Assembly (NCBI RefSeq): GCF_007713685.1
Contig: NZ_VMRJ01000005.1
Location: forward strand, 372,001 to 436,000
Length of the DNA stretch: 64,000 nt
DNA from: Hymenobacter setariae
GTDB taxonomy: Bacteria > Bacteroidota > Bacteroidia > Cytophagales > Hymenobacteraceae
Direction of reading: 5' to 3'
Shown here one piece after another: positions 59,396 through 64,000 of this stretch. Position 1 is the stretch's first letter. Each line of letters opens with the position of its first letter. A model generated the notes under the pieces. The model searched no databases and was not told the DNA's origin. It was given only the letters and a program-made list of their open reading frames with translations. The position numbers and the translations under genes were made by a program.

Positions 59396-60031
59396 ATGAT
59401 TTCAAGCTCCGACTATTCTGCCCTGCCGCCCGCGGCCGACTTGCAGCGCCTTTGCAAAGCCTTGGCTGTGCTCGACGCCATCAACTCGCCCGATTGGGAA
59501 TACCGCTACTACTCCTACAACCCAGCCTGGAGCGACGACGAGCAGATTATGGAAATGCGCGACGGCGAAGGCGACCAGATGCTGGTGCTGTTTCGCCCTG
59601 AAGGCTGCGTGATAAACGGCTACCTGCACGAGTATGACCAGCCCAGCAAGGCGCAAGTCACGCGCGGTCTGCCCGAAGCGTTTGATGATTTCATGTTTGG
59701 CGAGCCGGTCAATTCTATTGGCACCACGTTTTGCCTCTGGTACACGCCCGCCCACGGCTGGCAGCGCGGCATCGTAGAGAATGAAGACGATGGCTCCGAA
59801 GAGCTGCTATACATTTTTGATGGCCAGCCGGCTACCTACGCCGAGTGGGCCACGGAGTACTACACCGATGAGTCGGATAAAAAGCCCGTCACGGCTGAAG
59901 CCGTGGCGCCCATCTACCGCCAAGAGCCGGTGACCAAGGCCAAGGTTTTGGCTCTGGTCGATGAAGTAGAGGACTGGACGATGCTCGCCACCGACCTGCA
60001 AGAAATCGGCTACCCCTACGAGTTTAGCTAG
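59396..60031 (+). CDS. Cytoplasmic acidic protein, 211 aa, unknown function
   Basis: No signal peptide or membrane segment is present. The segment EYRYYSYNPAWSDDEQIMEM followed by RDGEGDQMLVLFRPEGCVIN and GYLHEYD resembles a family of small stand-alone bacterial proteins seen in several phyla, but I cannot name it. The protein is strongly acidic (Asp/Glu-rich, e.g. ENEDDGSEELLYIFDG) with many aromatic residues. The next gene starts 13 bp after its stop, so the two are probably co-transcribed, though the second product is exported and this one is not. Confidence 0.72.
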   Translation: MISSSDYSALPPAADLQRLCKALAVLDAINSPDWEYRYYSYNPAWSDDEQIMEMRDGEGDQMLVLFRPEGCVINGYLHEYDQPSKAQVTRGLPEAFDDFMFGEPVNSIGTTFCLWYTPAHGWQRGIVENEDDGSEELLYIFDGQPATYAEWATEYYTDESDKKPVTAEAVAPIYRQEPVTKAKVLALVDEVEDWTMLATDLQEIGYPYEFS

Positions 60032-60044
60032 CGCCGTCTTGCCT

Positions 60045-60989
60045 ATGCGCACGTGTGTATTGCTACTGGCCGGATGGCTGGCGGCCCTAGGTGCCTTTGG
60101 GCAGCCGGCCTTCACGGTGGTGCCCCTAGGAGTGAAAGGTGGCTTGGCCGAGGGCAACCTCTCGGCCTACCTGGTGGCCGCGGCCGGCACCTCTAGCTAC
60201 GTGGCTCTAGATGCTGGTAGCCTGCGCCCCGGCGTGGAAAAAGCCATTGCCAATGGCGTGTTTACTGTTCCGGCTCAGCAGGTGTTGACGCGCTACATCA
60301 AAGGTTACTGCCTCTCGCACGCGCACCTCGACCATGTGGCGGGCTTGCTGCTCAACGCCCCGGACGACACGCCAAAACCTATTTACGGCTTGGCCGCGTG
60401 CCTGGCTACCGTGCAGCAGGACTACTTCAACTGGCAGGCCTGGCCCAACTTTGCTGATGGCGGCCGGGCGCCCGCGCTGGGCAAATACCAGTTGCGCACC
60501 CTCGTTCCCGGCCAGCCCACGCCGCTCGACAGCACCACGCTCAGCGTGCAGGCGTTCGCGCTCAGCCACGGCGCATCCTACCAAAGCGCGGCCTTTTTGG
60601 TGCGCAGCCAAGGCAGCTATTTGCTGTACCTGGGCGACACGGGTGCCGATGAAATAGAGAAAACGCACAATCTGCACAACCTCTGGCTGGCGGTGGCGCC
60701 CTTGGTGCAGCGCCACGCGCTAAAAGCTATTTTTATTGAGGCATCTTATCCTAATGCGCAGCCGCCGGGGCAGCTGTTTGGGCACCTCACGCCGGCGCTG
60801 CTGTTACACGAGCTGGCCTCCCTAGGTCAGCTGGCGGGCCCTAGGTCCTTGCAAGGGCTGCCTGTGGTGGTTACCCACCTCAAGCCTACGCCGGGCAATG
60901 AAGCTCTTATTCGGCAGCAGCTGGCTGAAGGCAATGTGCTTGGGGTAAAGGTGATACTGCCGGAGCAGGGGCGGGTATTACAATTTTGA
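60045..60989 (+). CDS. Exported metallo-beta-lactamase-fold phosphodiesterase (class II cNMP type)
   Basis: This 314-residue protein resembles class II 3',5'-cyclic nucleotide phosphodiesterases (yeast PDE1, Vibrio CpdP). After the signal peptide (LLLAGWLAALGAFGQ) come the metal motif His92-Ala-His94-Leu-Asp96-His97 (SHAHLDHVAG), SVQAFALSHGASYQS with a further His, YLLYLGDTGADE with the bridging Asp, AIFIEASYPN and VVVTHLKPTPG with the last His. A periplasmic location means the physiological substrate may be extracellular cyclic nucleotides. ATG 60045 is preferred to TTG 60039. Confidence 0.9.
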   Translation: MRTCVLLLAGWLAALGAFGQPAFTVVPLGVKGGLAEGNLSAYLVAAAGTSSYVALDAGSLRPGVEKAIANGVFTVPAQQVLTRYIKGYCLSHAHLDHVAGLLLNAPDDTPKPIYGLAACLATVQQDYFNWQAWPNFADGGRAPALGKYQLRTLVPGQPTPLDSTTLSVQAFALSHGASYQSAAFLVRSQGSYLLYLGDTGADEIEKTHNLHNLWLAVAPLVQRHALKAIFIEASYPNAQPPGQLFGHLTPALLLHELASLGQLAGPRSLQGLPVVVTHLKPTPGNEALIRQQLAEGNVLGVKVILPEQGRVLQF

Positions 60990-61084
60990 AGGCTGGCGTA
61001 GCATAAGCGCGTCAGAATCCAAGACGGGTTTATGGAATAAAGCGACTGTAAGCATCAGGTTAAAAACTTACCAGCCGGCTGCTT

Positions 61085-62119
61085 ATGATTTTGCGCTTAC
61101 TCCTCCTGACGTTGCTTTTTGGCATTAGGCTCACGGCCTCGGCTTGTTCGTGCATGACCGATGACTTCTCAGCCAAAAATGCGCTGGCGAGTGACTACGT
61201 GGCGCTGGTAAAAATCGTGCGCGTGGCCGCCTACCAGCGGCAACCCACCAAGTATGCTGAGCAGCCCTATTATACCGCTGAGATTCAAGAGCTGAGGCGT
61301 TACAAAGGCGAGCCTCGGCAGCAAGTGGTTGTTGCGGGTGGGTTGCAGGCCCTAGGTACCTGGACTTCGTGCGACATGGGCATCGACGTTGGCGAAGAAT
61401 GGCTGGTGTTCGGCACCGCGCAAGAAGCCACCTTTATTTATCCCTGCGGCTACACCGCGCGGTTTCGGGCTGCTAATGGCTTTCAGGAATTGCAGCACCC
61501 GACCGCGCTCACCAGAGTCCATATCTTGGATTCGCTTACCCACCAGCTGGCCGCCCCACCGCGGCACGCTAGTGGGGAGGTGCTGAGCCCGTACCCCAAC
61601 CAGGTGATGCAGAAAACCGAGCGCTTTCGCCGCGGCGTGCTTCACGGCGCAGTGGCCTATTTCTATCCCGATGGCCAGCCCTACGCCACCATGACCTACC
61701 GAAAAGGTCGATTGGATGGCCGCGAGAGGTGGTACACTGGCACGGGACAGCTGCAATCGGCGGCCGTTTATCACCGAGGCACTCGGCGCGATACCTCAGC
61801 TTATTACTACCCTGGCAGGCGTGGTTCTTCCTTGCCTTTCTTTCGCTACATGTACAACAAGAAAGGGCAAATTGTTAAATTTCAAGAGTTTGGCTGGGGT
61901 GTAACCGGGCGGTATCTCAGCCAAGAAAGAGAGTGCGAGCCGGCTGCCGGGAAAGAGACCATCAGGTTTTACTACCCTAATGGGCAGTTGCGCTCCCTAG
62001 GGTACCGCTTGCACAATAAGGAGTGGGGAACCTACCAAGACTTTGACGAGCAGGGCCATGTCATTCGGCAGTGGCAGTATGATGAGCAAGGCCGGGCCAT
62101 AAAGCCGAGCGGCAAGTAG
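61085..62119 (+). CDS. Exported protein with TIMP-like N-terminus and YwqK/MORN-type repeats
   Basis: This 344-residue protein has a signal peptide (MILRLLLLTLLFGIRLTASA) followed by CSCMTDDF, the Cys-rich start typical of TIMP/NTR-like OB-fold domains (residues ~20-150, with TSCDMGIDVGEEWLVFG and YPCGYTARF carrying partner Cys). The second half consists of MORN/YwqK-like repeats: GVLHGAVAYFYPDGQPYATM, KGRLDGRERWYTGTGQLQSA, AGKETIRFYYPNGQLRSLGY, HNKEWGTYQDFDEQGHVIRQ. YwqK-family proteins are often labelled toxin-antitoxin components, but export and the lack of a partner argue against that here. The role is unknown. Confidence 0.8.
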   Translation: MILRLLLLTLLFGIRLTASACSCMTDDFSAKNALASDYVALVKIVRVAAYQRQPTKYAEQPYYTAEIQELRRYKGEPRQQVVVAGGLQALGTWTSCDMGIDVGEEWLVFGTAQEATFIYPCGYTARFRAANGFQELQHPTALTRVHILDSLTHQLAAPPRHASGEVLSPYPNQVMQKTERFRRGVLHGAVAYFYPDGQPYATMTYRKGRLDGRERWYTGTGQLQSAAVYHRGTRRDTSAYYYPGRRGSSLPFFRYMYNKKGQIVKFQEFGWGVTGRYLSQERECEPAAGKETIRFYYPNGQLRSLGYRLHNKEWGTYQDFDEQGHVIRQWQYDEQGRAIKPSGK

Positions 62120-62140
62120 CCAACCTAGGTTGCCCGGCGA

Positions 62141-62332
62141 CTACGCCTCGTCGCCCGGCTCAATCTTCGCCTTTTTTAGCGCATCGGCGAGGCCTTTTTG
62201 CAGCTTGTCGCCCGAGTCGGCCGGCACATCTTCACTGATTTTATACTCCTTCTTGAGTTGCTCCCAGTCTTCGATGGGAATGAAAACACCGGTAATGTTG
62301 CCTTTGGGGTCGGAGAGATATTTGATATCCAT
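62141..62332 (-). CDS. Small antitoxin-like protein, 63 aa
   Basis: The start at 62330-62332 gives MDIKYLSDPKGNITGVFIPI EDWEQLKKEYKI, followed by an acidic/basic tail (EDVPADSGDKLQKGLADALK). The beginning is that of the small Phd/RelB-like proteins that in Bacteroidota usually precede a RelE/ParE toxin gene. No toxin gene follows here: the next sequence to the left is the convergent YwqK-like gene. It is either an orphan antitoxin or a different small regulator. It is convergent with the 61085 gene, 21 bp between stops. Confidence 0.7.
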   Translation of the reverse strand: MDIKYLSDPKGNITGVFIPIEDWEQLKKEYKISEDVPADSGDKLQKGLADALKKAKIEPGDEA

Positions 62333-62505
62333 GTGGGGGAGGAGGGGAAAAGTAAAGTAAACATAAGTTGAACCGTGCCGTAGGCGGACTACCGCCCAAC
62401 GCCCAGGTTCAGCATGAAAAAACATAGTACGAAAAGCAACTGCGCCGCGCCGAAACGCTCGCCTCACCCCACCAGCCGCGCTCGGCCTAGGTGCTGCCCC
62501 ATCGC

Positions 62506-63825
62506 ATGAGCCGCCTCCAACGCTGGTGGCTGGACCTCAATTCCAGCCTGTGGTTTGTGCCGAGCCTGATGGTGCTAGCCGCCATATTGGCTGCCTACTT
62601 CTTGGTGCACCTCGACGATAGCATCGGCCACGAGTGGACCAGGCGCCACCCGCTGCTATTTGGGGCCGGGGCCGATGGCGCGCGCGGCATGCTCTCAGCC
62701 ATCGCCGGCTCTATGATAACGGTGGCGGGCCTCATCTTCTCGCTCACGCTTTCCACGCTGGCCCAGGTATCGAGCCAGTACACCTCGCGGCTGCTGCGCA
62801 ACTTCATGCGCGACCGTAGCAACCAGGTGGTGATGGGCTTCTTCGTGAGCATTTTTGTGTATTGCCTGGCGGTGCTGCGCACCATCCGGGGCGGCGATGA
62901 GCGGGTTTTTGTGCCCAGCTTGGCGGTAGCCTTTGGGCTGCTGCTGGCGCTGGTGAGCATTGGCATGCTCATCTTCTTTATCCACCACATCGCCTCATCC
63001 ATTCAGGCCGCCAACGTAATAGGCGGCGCGGCTCAGGAAACCGAAAAAACCTTAACTAAGCTGTTTCCGAAGGAACTGGGCGACGATGCCACGCCCGCCC
63101 AAAAAGACGATTTGGCCGACCTAGGGCCGCTGGATTGGGTCGTCATCAAGGCGCACGAATCGGGCTACATCATGGGCATTGATGAGGAGGCGCTGCTGGC
63201 CTTTGCCTGCGAAACCGATGCCATCGTGCGCATGGAGCGCGCCATCGGCAGCTACGTTACCAAAGGTGCGCCCTTGGTGTCGATAGTTTCGTATCCAACT
63301 GCTAAGCATATCGTTGGCGAGGAGAATACCGAACGTCTGAACAGCTGCTACAGCATTGGCAATCAGCGCACGCTCGACCAGGATGCGGGTTTTGGCTTGC
63401 GCCAACTGGTGGATATCGGCCTCAAAGCCTTGTCGCCAGGCATCAACGACACCAGCACGGCCGTGATGTGTATCGACCGCCTAGGGTCGTTGCTGGCGCT
63501 GCTGGCCGGGCGCGACCTAGGTAGCCCCGTGCGCGCCGAGGCGGGCCAGGTGCGCGTTATTGCTCAGCGCCCCAATTTTGCGAGCTACCTCGCCACGGCC
63601 TTCGACCAGGTGCGCGCCAATGCGGCTGAAGACTTGGCTATTTACCTACGCCTGCTGGCGTCACTGCACACGGTGGCCCAGCGCACCACCCGCCCCGACT
63701 ACCGCCACGCCCTGCGCCAGCAGGCCGACTTGGCTATGACTGCCGCCGAAAAGAATATCACGGTGCCCTACGAAAGCGAGCAGGTGCACCAGCACTACCG
63801 CGACGCGTTGGCCGCGCTTGGGTAG
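62506..63825 (+). CDS. DUF2254 membrane protein
   Basis: This is a 439-residue DUF2254 protein. Four hydrophobic helices lie in the first ~160 residues (SLWFVPSLMVLAAILAAYFL, LSAIAGSMITVAGLIFSLTL, VMGFFVSIFVYCLAVLRTI, LAVAFGLLLALVSIGMLIFF). The cytoplasmic or periplasmic C-terminal part has RVSPGIND-like conservation in LKALSPGINDTSTAVMCIDR near residues 307-326 and the segment DWVVIKAHESGYIMGIDEEA. The family has no known function; bacterial members are sometimes near stress genes. ATG 62506 (MSRLQRWWLDLNSS) is chosen over GTG 62491. Confidence 0.88.
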   Translation: MSRLQRWWLDLNSSLWFVPSLMVLAAILAAYFLVHLDDSIGHEWTRRHPLLFGAGADGARGMLSAIAGSMITVAGLIFSLTLSTLAQVSSQYTSRLLRNFMRDRSNQVVMGFFVSIFVYCLAVLRTIRGGDERVFVPSLAVAFGLLLALVSIGMLIFFIHHIASSIQAANVIGGAAQETEKTLTKLFPKELGDDATPAQKDDLADLGPLDWVVIKAHESGYIMGIDEEALLAFACETDAIVRMERAIGSYVTKGAPLVSIVSYPTAKHIVGEENTERLNSCYSIGNQRTLDQDAGFGLRQLVDIGLKALSPGINDTSTAVMCIDRLGSLLALLAGRDLGSPVRAEAGQVRVIAQRPNFASYLATAFDQVRANAAEDLAIYLRLLASLHTVAQRTTRPDYRHALRQQADLAMTAAEKNITVPYESEQVHQHYRDALAALG

Positions 63826-64000
63826 GGTGCTGGTTGGCTCGAAATACATTTCGCCCCGCGGGCCCGTTTGATTCGTTTCCGAAGTGCGTTTCGGAAGCCA
63901 CCTGCCCTCAGTAGCTGGAAACGGCCTTTTTATTCCTGGCACTGCGCTTGAAAACAAGGGAGCATCTTCTCACGCATCCCTTGCCAAGCCATGCACAATA

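Overview
The window is GC-rich chromosomal DNA from a member of the Bacteroidota, most likely a Hymenobacter-like cytophagalean. The evidence is the Bacteroidota promoter element TAnnTTTG upstream of many genes (including rnpB), two exported proteins with C-terminal type IX secretion (T9SS) sorting domains, and families typical of this group (two-domain DUF1573, LuxE-like acyltransferase, DUF2243, HsdR_N-type protein, DUF2027/Smr protein). The palindrome CCTAGG is strongly over-represented throughout, at roughly 15-20 copies per 10 kb by eye. No tRNA, rRNA operon, transposase, integrase or CRISPR array was seen.

Layout. 1-6.7 kb: a truncated membrane protein, a secreted GH43 glycosidase, a manganese catalase, a hypothetical protein, a DUF2243 membrane pair, DUF1353 plus a serine hydrolase, and a Met/Lys-rich secreted peptide. 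7-13.9 kb: small redox and nucleotide enzymes (NmrA-like, Nudix, F420-type NADP-binding, SDR) and an AraC regulator, separated by several repeat families. 14.1-16.5 kb: an isolated AT-rich gene for a NACHT/STAND ATPase with an N-terminal nuclease-like domain, probably a horizontally acquired anti-phage gene. 16.6-27.8 kb: clpB, an internally duplicated membrane protein, HupE/UreJ-like protein, M1 peptidase, a T9SS propeller protein, an MpaB-type oxygenase and a BamA-like barrel. 27.9-32.7 kb: a molybdenum hydroxylase operon (2Fe-2S, FAD and Mo subunits) with a MobA/MocA-like cofactor enzyme downstream. 32.7-49.9 kb: transport and metabolism (UMF1 MFS, DinB, amidohydrolase, AMP nucleosidase, FAH-family enzyme, QorB-like/HxlR divergent pair, alanine dehydrogenase, VOC protein, fused E1 2-oxoacid dehydrogenase, DUF1573, LuxE-like protein, NtrC-like regulator). 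50-64 kb: RNase P RNA (minus strand), alpha/beta hydrolase, cupin, metallophosphoesterase, Smr protein, a T9SS-exported GH13 amylase, ChaN-like protein, metallo-beta-lactamase-fold phosphodiesterase, a YwqK-like protein, an antitoxin-like peptide and DUF2254.

Most of the window is ordinary chromosomal content arranged as single genes or short operons. The two most unusual layers are (i) the NACHT-nuclease gene, which differs from everything around it in base composition, and (ii) a dense set of palindromic intergenic repeats. One repeat family lies almost always directly after a stop codon and appears to serve as a 3'-end hairpin.
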